From contig DASYQW010000350.1 in assembly GCA_036005065.1 (NCBI GenBank), positions 1 through 36,735 on the forward strand: a DNA stretch of 36,735 nucleotides, read 5' to 3'. The translations under genes were made by a program, and so were the position numbers. Origin of the DNA: Candidatus Methylomirabilota bacterium. Lineage in GTDB: Bacteria > Methylomirabilota > Methylomirabilia > Rokubacteriales > DASRDR01. Below are positions 15,833 to 24,347 of this stretch, piece after piece. The first letter of the stretch is position 1; the number at the start of each line of letters is the position of its first letter. The notes beneath the pieces were generated by a model that worked only from the letters and a program-made list of their open reading frames with translations, did not search any database and had not been told where the DNA came from.

Positions 15833-17353
15833 ATGCGTCTTCCGAAGGTCCTCGCTCTGCTCGTCCTCGCCCTGGCCCTCCCGGCGTCCGCCCAGGACCG
15901 CTCCCGCACCAAGGAGATCGTCATCGCCTTCGCCGCCGAGCCCCGGTCGCTCCTGCCCAACACCATCGTGGACTGGACCACCAACAACCAGGTCGAGCAC
16001 ATGTACGACCGGCTGGTCGATCGGGATCCCCGGAGCTACAAGCCGGCCCCCATGCTGGCCACCGGCTGGAAGATCGTGAACGACACGACCTGGGAGTTCA
16101 CGCTCCGCCAGGGCGTCCGCTTCCACAACGGCGAGCCCTTCACCGCCGCCTCGGTGAAGGCGACCATGGACTACATCAAGGACCCGGCCAACAAGTCCCA
16201 CTACCTGCCGCGCTGGGCCCTCGTGAAAGACGTCCAGGTCGTCAACGACTACACGGTGCGCCTCGTCACCGAGAAGCCGTGGCCGGGGCTGATCGACCGG
16301 ATGGCGGCCACCGATTTCCTGCCGATGCCGCCCAAGGCCCTCCGGGAGCAGGGGATCCAGGCCCTGGCCCAGAGGCCGATCGGGACCGGTCCGTTCAAGT
16401 TCGTGCAGTGGGTGCGCGACGAGCGGCTGGTTCTGGAGAAGAATGCCGACTACTGGCAGGGCGCGCCCGACGTGAGCCGGGTCACCTTCCGCTACATCCC
16501 GGAGTTCAGCGCGCGGCTGGCCGCCCTGCTGGCCGGCGAGATCGACATCATGAAGGACGTCCCGCCGCACTCGGTGGAGATGGTCGACCGGAGCGGTCGC
16601 GCCAAGGTCCGGGCCACCGTCTCCTCGCGGATCAACTACCTGGCGCTGGTGAACCTCAAGCCCGGTCCGCTCCAGGACGTCCGCGTCCGGCGGGCGATCC
16701 ACCACGCCGTGAACGTGGACGAGCTGATCCAGCAGGTGCTCAAGGGCCGCGCCTCCAAGATGTGCGGGCCGCTCTCGCCGCTCAACGTCGACTATTCGCC
16801 CAAGATGGAGTGCATCAAGCACGACCCGGCCCGGGCCCAGGCCCTCTTCAAGGAGGTGGGAATCGACCCCGCCAAGCTCGCCCTCACGCTCGACACGCCG
16901 TCGGGGCGCTATCCCCTCGACAAGGACGTGTCCCTCGCCATCGCCGCCCAGCTCCAGCGGCTCGGCATCAAGGTCAACGTGGTCGTGAACGAGTGGGGGA
17001 CTCACCTCGACAAGATCAAGAACCGGACGACCGGCGACATGTTCTACCTCGGCTGGGGCCCGGCGCTGGAGGCTCAGGGCACGATCGAGCAGCTCTTCCA
17101 GGCCGCCCCGACCTACTCGTCGTACGGCGGCAACAAGCTGATCGACGACAAGATCGCCCAGGCCGTCACCATCGTGGACCCCAAGCACCGGCTCCTGGCG
17201 TGGGCCGAGCTCCAGCAGCTCATCCAGGCCGAGGTCCCCTGGGTCTTCCTGTGGCAGCAGCACGACCTCTACGGCGTCGCCAACTGGATCGACTGGATGC
17301 CCCGGGCCGACGAGAAGGTCTGGATGTTCGAGGCCAAGATCGTGCCGCGGTGA
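15833..17353 (+). CDS. peptide-type ABC transporter substrate-binding protein, Sec-exported
   Basis: The product is 506 residues of the family 5 (DppA-like) type with a short Sec signal (MRLPK, then a Leu-rich core, cleavage after ASA at about residue 20). This differs from the Tat-exported paralogues at 7167 and 8983. Family landmarks are FTLRQGVRFHNGEPF, the GTGPFKF segment and the RRAIHHAVN segment. A GAGGAGG ribosome binding site precedes the ATG. It is the third gene of the dppB-dppC operon. Its last 40 bases are repeated 181 bases downstream, beyond an intergenic repeat, as a gene-end remnant. Confidence 0.9.
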   Translation: MRLPKVLALLVLALALPASAQDRSRTKEIVIAFAAEPRSLLPNTIVDWTTNNQVEHMYDRLVDRDPRSYKPAPMLATGWKIVNDTTWEFTLRQGVRFHNGEPFTAASVKATMDYIKDPANKSHYLPRWALVKDVQVVNDYTVRLVTEKPWPGLIDRMAATDFLPMPPKALREQGIQALAQRPIGTGPFKFVQWVRDERLVLEKNADYWQGAPDVSRVTFRYIPEFSARLAALLAGEIDIMKDVPPHSVEMVDRSGRAKVRATVSSRINYLALVNLKPGPLQDVRVRRAIHHAVNVDELIQQVLKGRASKMCGPLSPLNVDYSPKMECIKHDPARAQALFKEVGIDPAKLALTLDTPSGRYPLDKDVSLAIAAQLQRLGIKVNVVVNEWGTHLDKIKNRTTGDMFYLGWGPALEAQGTIEQLFQAAPTYSSYGGNKLIDDKIAQAVTIVDPKHRLLAWAELQQLIQAEVPWVFLWQQHDLYGVANWIDWMPRADEKVWMFEAKIVPR

Positions 17354-17414
17354 GCTGATCCCCATTCCAGGCATGACTCCTCTCGCGTTCTCGACTGGTC
17401 GCGGACGATTGCCG

Positions 17415-17492
17415 GTTCCGCTTCGAGCGCGGCCTTTGGCCGCGCAATTCTCGGGGGAGGTATCGGAGGGGGGCGTGAGCCCCCCGCCGAGG
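17415..17492 (+). repeat. dispersed two-hairpin intergenic repeat, copy 1
   Basis: Hairpin 1 is GCGCGGCC-TTT-GGCCGCGC (17427-17445). A TCGGGGGAGG linker follows, then hairpin 2, GGGGGGC-GTGA-GCCCCCC, extended by outer pairs (17463-17490). The copy at 33999-34069 has the same order, linker and stem sizes with other stem sequences. The copy at 20855-20922 is in the opposite orientation. Confidence 0.75.
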
Positions 17493-17494
17493 AA

Positions 17495-17534
17495 GAAGGT
17501 CTGGATGTTCGAGGCCAAGATCGTCCCGCGCTGA
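17495..17534 (+). pseudogene. duplicated 3' end of the substrate-binding protein gene
   Basis: These 40 bases match the last 40 bases of the gene ending at 17353 (17314-17353) at 38 positions, including the stop codon. They encode the same end, KVWMFEAKIVPR. The rest of that gene is absent; the two-hairpin repeat lies immediately before. The remnant ends seven bases before the next gene's ATG. It suggests insertion with duplication, or loss of most of a second binding-protein copy. Confidence 0.8.
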
Positions 17535-17541
17535 GGACGCG

Positions 17542-18744
17542 ATGCGGCTCGCCGAGTTCCGGACGTTCATCGTCCACGACGGCTACCGGAGCTTCGTGTT
17601 CCTGAAGCTCTACGCCGACGACGGCCTCACCGGCGTGGGCGAGGGGACGGTGGAGTGGAACGAGCTGGCGGTGGAGGCCTGCCTCCGCCAGACCTGCGGG
17701 CGGATCATGGGCGCCGATCCCTTCCGGACCGAGGCGCTCTGGGAGCGGCTCTACCGGGACAGCTACTGGCGGAACGACCTCATCATCAACAGCGCGATCA
17801 GCGCCATCGACCAGGCGTGCTGGGACCTCAAGGGGAAGAAGCTCGGGGTGCCGGTCCACGCGCTCCTGGGCGGCAAGCGGCGCGAGCGCCTCCGCGCATA
17901 CGCCAACGCCTGGTACTGGGGCTGCACGACGCCGGCGGAGTTCGCCGAGGCGGCGGCCCGGGTCGTGGCCCAGGGGTACACGGCGCTCAAGTGGGACCCC
18001 TTCGGCGACGCCGACATGACCCTGACCGGCACCGCCATGAAGGCGGCGGTCGCCAACGTCGCCGCCGTCCGGGAGACGGTCGGGCCGGAGGTCGACCTCT
18101 GCATCGAGGTCCATGGGCGGCTCGCCCCGGCCTGGTCCATCGCGATGGCGCGCCGGCTGGCGCCGTTCGCCCCCTATTTCTACGAGGAGCCGGTGCCGGT
18201 CGAGAACGTGGAGGCGCTGGTCAAGGTCGCGCGGGCCATCGACATCCCGGTGGCGACCGGGGAGCGGCTCTGCACGAAGTTCGCGTTTCAGGAGCTGCTC
18301 GCGCGGCAGGCGGTCGACATCATCCAGCCCGACCTCTGCCACGCCGGCGGCCTCACCGAGGTGAAGAAGATCGCCGCGCTGGCCGAGGTCGCCTACGTCC
18401 AGGTGGCGCCCCACAACGCCTCGGGACCGATCGGCACCGGGGCGGCCGTGCAGCTCGACGCCGTGATCCCGAACTTCCTCATCCAGGAGTACTTCGTCGC
18501 CCAGGCCCCCTGGATCGACGAGGTGGTCGAAGGCGGTCCCCGGGTGGTCGGCGGCGAGATCGTTGTCCCCGACCGCCCGGGCCTCGGCGTGGAGCTTCAC
18601 GAGCAGGCGGCGCTGGCGCATCCGTTCAAAGAGCACTGGGGTGGCAAGACCCTGTTCAGCGAGGGATGGCAGGCCGGTCTCCCCGGCGCTGACACGCTGC
18701 GGCGGGCCGACGGCGAAGCCGGCGGTGGTCCCGGCCGGCGTTGA
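17542..18744 (+). CDS. mandelate racemase/galactonate dehydratase-like enolase-superfamily enzyme
   Basis: The product is 400 residues. It has an N-terminal capping domain, then the barrel with TALKWDPFG (147-155), metal ligands at Glu189 and His191 in IEVHGRL, Glu215 in YEEPVP and Glu241 in TGERL, QPDLCHAGG (262-270) and the probable catalytic His291 in APHNASGPIG. This pattern fits acid-sugar dehydratases such as D-galactonate dehydratase, which turn an aldonate into a 2-keto-3-deoxy acid. The first ligand is Glu where the characterised enzyme has Asp. GAGGA precedes the ATG. The last 15 or so residues are low-complexity. The true substrate is unknown. It leads a probable sugar-acid catabolic run. 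Confidence 0.88.
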   Translation: MRLAEFRTFIVHDGYRSFVFLKLYADDGLTGVGEGTVEWNELAVEACLRQTCGRIMGADPFRTEALWERLYRDSYWRNDLIINSAISAIDQACWDLKGKKLGVPVHALLGGKRRERLRAYANAWYWGCTTPAEFAEAAARVVAQGYTALKWDPFGDADMTLTGTAMKAAVANVAAVRETVGPEVDLCIEVHGRLAPAWSIAMARRLAPFAPYFYEEPVPVENVEALVKVARAIDIPVATGERLCTKFAFQELLARQAVDIIQPDLCHAGGLTEVKKIAALAEVAYVQVAPHNASGPIGTGAAVQLDAVIPNFLIQEYFVAQAPWIDEVVEGGPRVVGGEIVVPDRPGLGVELHEQAALAHPFKEHWGGKTLFSEGWQAGLPGADTLRRADGEAGGGPGRR

Positions 18745-18770
18745 CCCGGAGCCTCGAAGCGGACTACGAT
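18741..18770 (+). promoter_or_regulatory. possible sigma-70-type promoter for the aldolase/dehydrogenase gene
   Basis: TTGACC (18741-18746) overlaps the preceding stop codon. Eighteen bases later comes TACGAT (18765-18770). The expected start near 18777 leaves only about 11 nt before the ATG at 18788, so expression from it would be near-leaderless. Confidence 0.45.
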
Positions 18771-18787
18771 ACCACGCGGGTTTGGCG

Positions 18788-20848
18788 ATGGAGAGTCGCT
18801 GGAACGACGAGACCGCCCGTGGTCTCGACCCCCTCGATCTTCTGGTCTACGCCTCGCGTCTCGTCGGGGCGGAGACCTCGCTCGCCGTCTGGGGCGGGGG
18901 CAACACGTCCATCAAGGTGACCGAGCCCGACCTCCGCGGGCATCCGATCCGGGTGCTCCGGGTGAAGGGGAGCGGCTCCGACCTGAAGAGCATCACCCGC
19001 AAAGACTTCCCCGGGGTCCGCCTCGACGACGTCCGGCCCCTCCTCGCGCGCGAGGAGATGGGCGACCAGGAGATGGTCGACTACCTGGCCCGCTGCCTTC
19101 AGGAGCCGAGCTCGCCGCGACCCTCCATCGAGACGCTCCTTCACGGATTCCTCCCGTTCGAGGCGGTCATCCATACCCACGCCGACGCCATCGTGGCCCT
19201 CACCAACACCGATCGGGGCTCCGGGGTGGTCCGGGACCTCTTCGGCAAGGACGCCGTGTCCATTTCCTACCGCCGGCCCGGCTTCGGGCTCTCGCGCGAG
19301 GTGGCCGACGCGGTCCGGGGCCATCCGGAGACGCGAGGGCTGGTCCTCGAGAAGCACGGCCTCATCTCGTGGGGCGCGACCCTCAAGGAGGCGTACCTCG
19401 GGACGATCGACCTCGTCACCCGGGCCGAGCAGCGCCTCCGGGAGGCGGCTCGCGGCCGGCGGGTCTTCGGCCCGCCTGCGGTCCCGACGCCGGACGCCGC
19501 CACCCGCCGCGCGGTCGCGACGGCCGTCGCCCCGGTGCTGCGTGGGCTCATCGGGCGGGATCGTCGCGTCGTTCTCCGCTTCGACGACACCCCCGACCTC
19601 CTCGAGCTCGTCAGCGCCCCCGAGGCCGCGGGGCTCACTCAGATCGGCCCGGCGACGCCGGACCACACGCTCTTCACGAAGCGCCTGCCGTGCTTCGTGC
19701 CGCTCGCCGACCCGTCCGCGCCCGAGGCGGTGATCGCGGCGCTCCGGCCGGCGATCGAGGCGTTCGCGCGCGAGTACACCGCGGACTTCGAGGCCCACCG
19801 GTTCGAGGGCGCCAGCCTGGGGGACCCGTACCCGCGCGTGATCCTCCTGCCCGGTCTCGGAATGTTCACGAGTGGCAAGGACGCGCGGACGGCGGGGATC
19901 GTCGCCGACATCTATCGGCACACGGCCTGGGTCCTGCGGGCCGCCTCCGCGGTCGGCCAGTACGCGTCACTGACGCGGGCCGAGGCCTTTGGCGTCGAGT
20001 ACTGGCCGCTGGAGCTCTACAAGCTGACGCTGGCCGCCCCCGAGAGGGAGCTCGCGCGGCGGATCGCCCTCGTCACGGGAGGGGCCAGCGGCATCGGCCG
20101 CGTGGTCGCCCGCCGCCTCGCGCGCGAAGGGGCTCACGTGGTGGTCGGGGACCTCGACGAGGAGGGCGCCGCCCGAGTGGCCCATGAGATCGCGACCGAA
20201 ATGGGGCCCGGCCGCGCGCTCGGCGTCTACATGGACGTGACGTCGGAGGAGGCGGTCCAGGATGGCCTGCTGGCCGCCGCCGAGACGTACGGCGGCCTAG
20301 ACATCGTCGTGTCGAACGCCGGGATCGCCCATTCGGCGCCCATCGACGCGATGGCGCTGGCCGACTGGGAGCGGAGCTTCGCGGTGAACGCGCGCGGACA
20401 CTTCCTCGTCGCCCGCGAGGCCTTCCGGGTCCTCAAGGCGCAGGGACTCGGCGGGAGCCTCGTGTTCGTGGCCACCAAGAACGTCATGTCGCCGGGGAAG
20501 GACTTCGCCGCCTACAGCGCGGCCAAGGCGGCCGAGGCCCAGCTCGCCAAGGTGGCCGCCATCGAGGGCGGCCCCCACGGGATCCGAGCCAACATCGTGA
20601 ACCCCGATGCCGTCTTCCGCGAGTCGGGCCTCTGGTCCGAGGAGATCCGGCGCGAGCGGGCGCGGGCCCAGGGGATCACGGTGGACCAGCTCGAGGAGTT
20701 CTATCGCAAGCGGAACCTCCTCGGGGTCTCGGTGCTGCCCGAGGACGTCGCCGAGGCGGTTCTCTTCCTCGCCTCCGACCGCGCGGCCAAGACGACCGGC
20801 TGCACGCTCACGGTAGACGGCGGCGTCCGCGATGCCTTCCCGCGCTAG
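18788..20848 (+). CDS. bifunctional class II aldolase / short-chain dehydrogenase (RhaD-like fusion)
   Basis: The product is 686 residues. Residues 1 to about 415 are a class II aldolase/adducin domain with metal ligands in HTH (129-131) and His190 in EKHG. From about 425 there is a complete SDR domain: TGGASGIG (430-437), NAG (510-512) and the YSAAK active site (Tyr576, Lys580). This is the known architecture of bifunctional rhamnulose-phosphate-type aldolase/lactaldehyde dehydrogenase proteins, which cleave a sugar-derived ketose or phosphate and then oxidise or reduce the aldehyde. The natural substrate here is not deducible. The ATG at 18788 is chosen because homologues begin just before the DPLDLLVYASR segment. 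A 12-base-pair hairpin follows the stop. Confidence 0.88.
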   Translation: MESRWNDETARGLDPLDLLVYASRLVGAETSLAVWGGGNTSIKVTEPDLRGHPIRVLRVKGSGSDLKSITRKDFPGVRLDDVRPLLAREEMGDQEMVDYLARCLQEPSSPRPSIETLLHGFLPFEAVIHTHADAIVALTNTDRGSGVVRDLFGKDAVSISYRRPGFGLSREVADAVRGHPETRGLVLEKHGLISWGATLKEAYLGTIDLVTRAEQRLREAARGRRVFGPPAVPTPDAATRRAVATAVAPVLRGLIGRDRRVVLRFDDTPDLLELVSAPEAAGLTQIGPATPDHTLFTKRLPCFVPLADPSAPEAVIAALRPAIEAFAREYTADFEAHRFEGASLGDPYPRVILLPGLGMFTSGKDARTAGIVADIYRHTAWVLRAASAVGQYASLTRAEAFGVEYWPLELYKLTLAAPERELARRIALVTGGASGIGRVVARRLAREGAHVVVGDLDEEGAARVAHEIATEMGPGRALGVYMDVTSEEAVQDGLLAAAETYGGLDIVVSNAGIAHSAPIDAMALADWERSFAVNARGHFLVAREAFRVLKAQGLGGSLVFVATKNVMSPGKDFAAYSAAKAAEAQLAKVAAIEGGPHGIRANIVNPDAVFRESGLWSEEIRRERARAQGITVDQLEEFYRKRNLLGVSVLPEDVAEAVLFLASDRAAKTTGCTLTVDGGVRDAFPR

Positions 20849-20854
20849 GTCATT

Positions 20855-20922
20855 TCGGGGGGGTCTCGGAAGACCCCCCCGATGCCCCCCCGTCGTGGCG
20901 GCGGCGAAGCCGCCGCTCGGAG
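20855..20922 (-). repeat. dispersed two-hairpin intergenic repeat, copy 2 (inverted)
   Basis: On the minus strand the order is CTCCGA, hairpin 1 GCGGCGGC-TTC-GCCGCCGC (20898-20916), a G-rich linker, then hairpin 2 with a perfect 12-base stem and a TCCG loop (20855-20882). Hairpin 2 starts six bases after the aldolase stop and may terminate that transcript. Confidence 0.75.
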
Positions 20923-20984
20923 CACTCCTCGATGCACCGCGCGCTCGGTGGCCGGCGCCGGGATACCCCGACAGGCTCAGTTCC

Positions 20985-21012
20985 CCGGAGGGGGGCTTCG
21001 CCCCCCTTCCGG
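20985..21012. repeat. GC-rich hairpin before the LLM gene
   Basis: The core is GGGGGGC-TTC-GCCCCCC, seven perfect pairs with a three-base loop. It is extended by CCGGA against TTCCGG with one bulged base. It lies 15 bases before the LLM start codon, so it could limit its translation or mark the end of the upstream transcript. Confidence 0.6.
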
Positions 21013-21027
21013 TAGTCGGCACCGTCG

Positions 21028-21963
21028 ATGCGTGAGGTCCGGTTCGGCGTCAGCCTCGCGATTCAGCCGCCCGAGACCCTGCGGGCGTTGGCCACCCGCG
21101 TGGAGGCGCTCGGTTACGATTCCATCTGGACCGGCGACCACATCGCCTTCCACACCCCGACCCTCGAATCGCTCACGACCCTGAGCCATCTGGCGGCCCT
21201 CACGCGGCGGGTCCGCCTCGGGACCGGCATCTACTTGCTCGCGCTCCGCCATCCCACCATCGCCGCCAAAGCCGTGGCGACGCTCGACGTCCTCTCCGGA
21301 GGCCGCTTCATCTTCGGGGTCGGGGTCGGGGGCGAGTTCCCCAAGGAGTTCGAGGCCTGCGGAGTGCCCCACGGCGAGCGCGGCCGGCGGGTGGACGAGG
21401 GCATCGAGGTGTGCCGGCGGCTCTGGACCAAGTCCCCCGCCTCGTTCGAGGGCCGGTTCGCCCGCTTCGCCGACGTCTCGCTCGAGCCGAAGCCCGTCCA
21501 GCCCGGCGGGCCGCCGATCTGGATCGGCGGCCGCTCGGATCATGCCCTCCGGCGCGCGGCGCGCGTCGGGGACGGCTGGGTGTCCTATGTGGTCACGCCG
21601 GAGCGCTATCGCGCGAGCCTGGAGAAGATCCGAAGCTTCGCCGCCGAGGCCGGCCGCCCGATGGAGCCGGGCCGGGGCTTCGAGCCCGCGCACCTGGCCT
21701 TCACGGTCGTCGACGACGACTGGGATCGCGCCCGGGTTGCCGCCACCCGCTTCCTCACCAGGCAGTACAACCAGCCGTTCGACGAACTGGTCAAGAAGTA
21801 CTGCGTGCTCGGCCCGCCGGCCCGGTGCATCGAGACGCTGGAGCGCTTCGTCGAGGCCGGCGTCCGTACGTTCATCGTCGGCTTCGTGGCTGGCGGCGAT
21901 CGGGCGCATGATCAGATCGAGCGGTTCGCGGCGGAGGTCGCTCCCCATTTCCGGCGCGCCTGA
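21028..21963 (+). CDS. LLM-class flavin/F420-dependent oxidoreductase
   Basis: The product is 311 residues with the bacterial luciferase-like barrel pattern: EALGYDSIWTGDHI near residues 31-44, TRRVRLGTGIYLL, RHPTIAAKAVATLDVLSGGR and GVGVGGEF. Members use F420 or reduced FMN to oxidise or monooxygenate small molecules. Sequence alone does not settle which cofactor applies. The gene begins 15 bases after a strong hairpin with no good ribosome binding site. A reductase-like gene follows after a 15-base gap, suggesting a two-component pair (inference). Confidence 0.88.
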   Translation: MREVRFGVSLAIQPPETLRALATRVEALGYDSIWTGDHIAFHTPTLESLTTLSHLAALTRRVRLGTGIYLLALRHPTIAAKAVATLDVLSGGRFIFGVGVGGEFPKEFEACGVPHGERGRRVDEGIEVCRRLWTKSPASFEGRFARFADVSLEPKPVQPGGPPIWIGGRSDHALRRAARVGDGWVSYVVTPERYRASLEKIRSFAAEAGRPMEPGRGFEPAHLAFTVVDDDWDRARVAATRFLTRQYNQPFDELVKKYCVLGPPARCIETLERFVEAGVRTFIVGFVAGGDRAHDQIERFAAEVAPHFRRA

Positions 21964-21978
21964 CGAGGCTCGGCTCGT

Positions 21979-22683
21979 ATGCCGAAGCCGCCCTCGTGTC
22001 GCGCCCGCGTGATCGCCATCCGGTCGCTCGATCCCGTCGTCCTGGAGGTCGACCTCGCCATGCTCGAGCCTCCTGAGATCGCTTTCGAGGCCGGGCAGTG
22101 GGTCGCGATCCCGCTCGGGGAGAAGATCGTCCGGCCCTACTCGATGGCTTCGCCACCGTCCGAGCGCCGCACCATCCGGCTCTGTGTGGACGTGAAGCCT
22201 GGTGGCGTCGGGTCGCGGTACTTCCGCGAGCTGAAGGCGGGCGACGAGGTCGCCTTCCAGCCGCCGCTGGGGACGCTGACGCTCGGCCGGGACTCGACCG
22301 CCCCGGTCCTCCTGGCGGCCGAGGAGATCGGCATCGTGCCGTTCCGGTCGATCCTCCTCGCCCAGGCCGAGCAGGGGTTCCCGCGCCTGATGACACTCTA
22401 CTTCACGGCGCCGGCGCGAGCGTACCTCACCTACCACGACGAGCTGGGGCGGCTGGCCGCCGACCATGCCCGGTTCCATTACCGGCCCCTCCTGTCGGCG
22501 CCCGACCCGGGCTGGCCGGGCGAGGTCGGCTCGGTCCTGGCCGTCCTCGAGCGGGAGGCGGGGGACCTGCGAGGGCATGAGGCCCTGCTCTGTGGCGGCG
22601 GCGATCTCGTGAAGGCGGCCCGGGAGCTCTGTCTCGCGCGCGGCCTGGAGCGGAAGCGGATCCGCTACGAGAAGTTCTGGTGA
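21979..22683 (+). CDS. FAD-binding ferredoxin reductase-like protein with altered NAD site
   Basis: The product is 234 residues. The flavin-binding barrel is intact, with RPYSMAS (52-58) and a VGSRYFREL segment. Where ferredoxin-NADP-reductase relatives carry a glycine-rich GGTGI..P, this protein has AEEIGIVPF (114-122). The usual CGPP is CGGGDL (205-210). There is no 2Fe-2S domain. It may reduce or carry flavin for the neighbouring LLM enzyme, perhaps with weak or no NAD(P)H use; that is inference. Its stop overlaps the upstream GTG alternative of the TPP enzyme, and the two are very close. Confidence 0.8.
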   Translation: MPKPPSCRARVIAIRSLDPVVLEVDLAMLEPPEIAFEAGQWVAIPLGEKIVRPYSMASPPSERRTIRLCVDVKPGGVGSRYFRELKAGDEVAFQPPLGTLTLGRDSTAPVLLAAEEIGIVPFRSILLAQAEQGFPRLMTLYFTAPARAYLTYHDELGRLAADHARFHYRPLLSAPDPGWPGEVGSVLAVLEREAGDLRGHEALLCGGGDLVKAARELCLARGLERKRIRYEKFW

Positions 22684-22697
22684 GGACCGGGCCGACG

Positions 22698-24347
22698 ATG
22701 CTCCAGGTGACGGGCGGCGAGCTGGTGACGCAGGTCCTGGCCCGGGAGGGTGTCCGTCATCTCTTCACCCTCTGCGGCGGCCACATCTTGCCGATCTACG
22801 ACGCCTGCCTGAGGGACGGAATCGCGGTGGTCGACACGCGCCACGAGCAGGCCGCGGCGCACGCCGCCGACGCCTACGCGCGGCTCACTCGGCGGCTCGG
22901 CGTGGCGGCGGTGGTGCCCGGGCCCGGGGTGACGGACGCCGTGACCGGCGTCGCCAACGCCTTCGCGGCGCGCAGTCCGTTGCTCCTGATCGGCGGCGCC
23001 TCGCCGCTCGCGCTCAAGGGGATGGGCGCGCTCCAGGAGATGGAGCAGGTCGCGCTCTTCCGCCCGATCACCAAGGGCGCCTGGGTAGTCCCGGACACGC
23101 GGCGGATCCCGGAGTACCTCACCACCGCGATCCGCACGGCGCGGAGCGGCCGGCCCGGCCCCGTCTTCGTCGAGATCGCCGTCGACCTTCTCATGGGCTC
23201 GGTCGACGCCGCCGACGCGCCGGTGCCCGAGGTCGGCCCGGTCGCGCTCCCGGCGCCACCGGCGGCCGAGGTCGAGCGGGTGGCGGCGCTGCTCGCCGGC
23301 GCGGAGCGCCCTGCCGTGGTCGCGGGCAGCGGCGTGTACTGGGACGGCGGCGCCGCGGCGCTCGCCGACTTCGCCGAGCACGCCGGGGTGCCGGTCTTCA
23401 CGAACGGGATGGGGCGGGGCTGCCTCCCGAGCGCCCACCCCTGCGCATTCCAGCTCGCCCGCGGCGTGGCGCTCCGGGAGGCCGACCTCGTCCTCGTCCT
23501 CGGCACCCCACTCGACTTCCGGCTCGGCTACGGCCGCCCGCCGACCCTCGCCGAGGCCGCGCGGCTCGTGATGGTCGACGCCGACGCCAGCGAGTTCGGG
23601 CGGAACCGGCCGGTCGACGTCGGCATTGCCGCCGACCTGCGCCTGACCCTCGAGGCCTTCCGGCTCGCCGTGCCGGCAGGATCGGCCCAGCGGACCGAGG
23701 CCTGGCGGCGCCGGCTTCGCGAGAAGGAGGATGCCGAGCAGGCCCGACAGGCGGTGCTGGCCGCCTCCGACCAGATCCCGATCAGCCACTACCGCCTTGC
23801 CGCCGAGCTCGCCGCGGTGATGGACGACGACACCTGCCTGATCGGCGACGGCGGCGATGTCGTCACCTGCGCCTCGAAGCTCGTTCCGCTCTCGCGGCCG
23901 GCTCAGTGGCTCGATCCCGGGCCACTCGGTGTCCTCGGCGTGGGGCCGCCGTTCGCGCTGGCGGCGAAGCTCCTCCACCCCGGGTGGCGCGTGCTGCTGC
24001 TCTCGGGCGACGGGGCCTTCGGGCTGAACGGCATGGAGCTCGAGACGGCCGTCCGGTTCGACCTGCCGCTCGTGTGCGTCGTCGGCAACGACGGCGGCTG
24101 GGGGATGATCCGGACGATCCAGGAGAGCTTCTACGGCCGGGAGCGGCTGGTCGGCACCTCGCTCCCCTTCACCCGCTACGACCGCGTCGTCGAGGCGCTC
24201 GGCGGCGCCGGGGAGACGATCGAGGACCCGACGCGTCTCCGGCCTGCGCTCGAGCGAGCCCTGGCCTCCGGCCGCGTCAGCTGCCTCAACGTGATCCTCG
24301 ATCCGGGCGCCTATCGTCGCGAGGGCGGCGGCAGTCTCGCCATCTGA
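22698..24347 (+). CDS. thiamine-diphosphate-dependent enzyme, acetolactate synthase-like
   Basis: The product is 549 residues. RHEQAAAHAADAYAR carries the cofactor-activating glutamate (Glu50). The C-terminal domain has the TPP motif, GDG (437-439) through Asn464 in VVGND. The three-domain layout is that of acetolactate synthase, oxalyl-CoA decarboxylase and glyoxylate carboligase relatives, which decarboxylate or ligate 2-keto acids. The ATG at 22698 matches the usual start just before TGGEL; a GTG at 22680 overlapping the preceding stop is an alternative. It would fit a pathway that makes a 2-keto acid from a sugar acid (inference). The EamA gene starts immediately after its stop. Confidence 0.88.
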   Translation: MLQVTGGELVTQVLAREGVRHLFTLCGGHILPIYDACLRDGIAVVDTRHEQAAAHAADAYARLTRRLGVAAVVPGPGVTDAVTGVANAFAARSPLLLIGGASPLALKGMGALQEMEQVALFRPITKGAWVVPDTRRIPEYLTTAIRTARSGRPGPVFVEIAVDLLMGSVDAADAPVPEVGPVALPAPPAAEVERVAALLAGAERPAVVAGSGVYWDGGAAALADFAEHAGVPVFTNGMGRGCLPSAHPCAFQLARGVALREADLVLVLGTPLDFRLGYGRPPTLAEAARLVMVDADASEFGRNRPVDVGIAADLRLTLEAFRLAVPAGSAQRTEAWRRRLREKEDAEQARQAVLAASDQIPISHYRLAAELAAVMDDDTCLIGDGGDVVTCASKLVPLSRPAQWLDPGPLGVLGVGPPFALAAKLLHPGWRVLLLSGDGAFGLNGMELETAVRFDLPLVCVVGNDGGWGMIRTIQESFYGRERLVGTSLPFTRYDRVVEALGGAGETIEDPTRLRPALERALASGRVSCLNVILDPGAYRREGGGSLAI

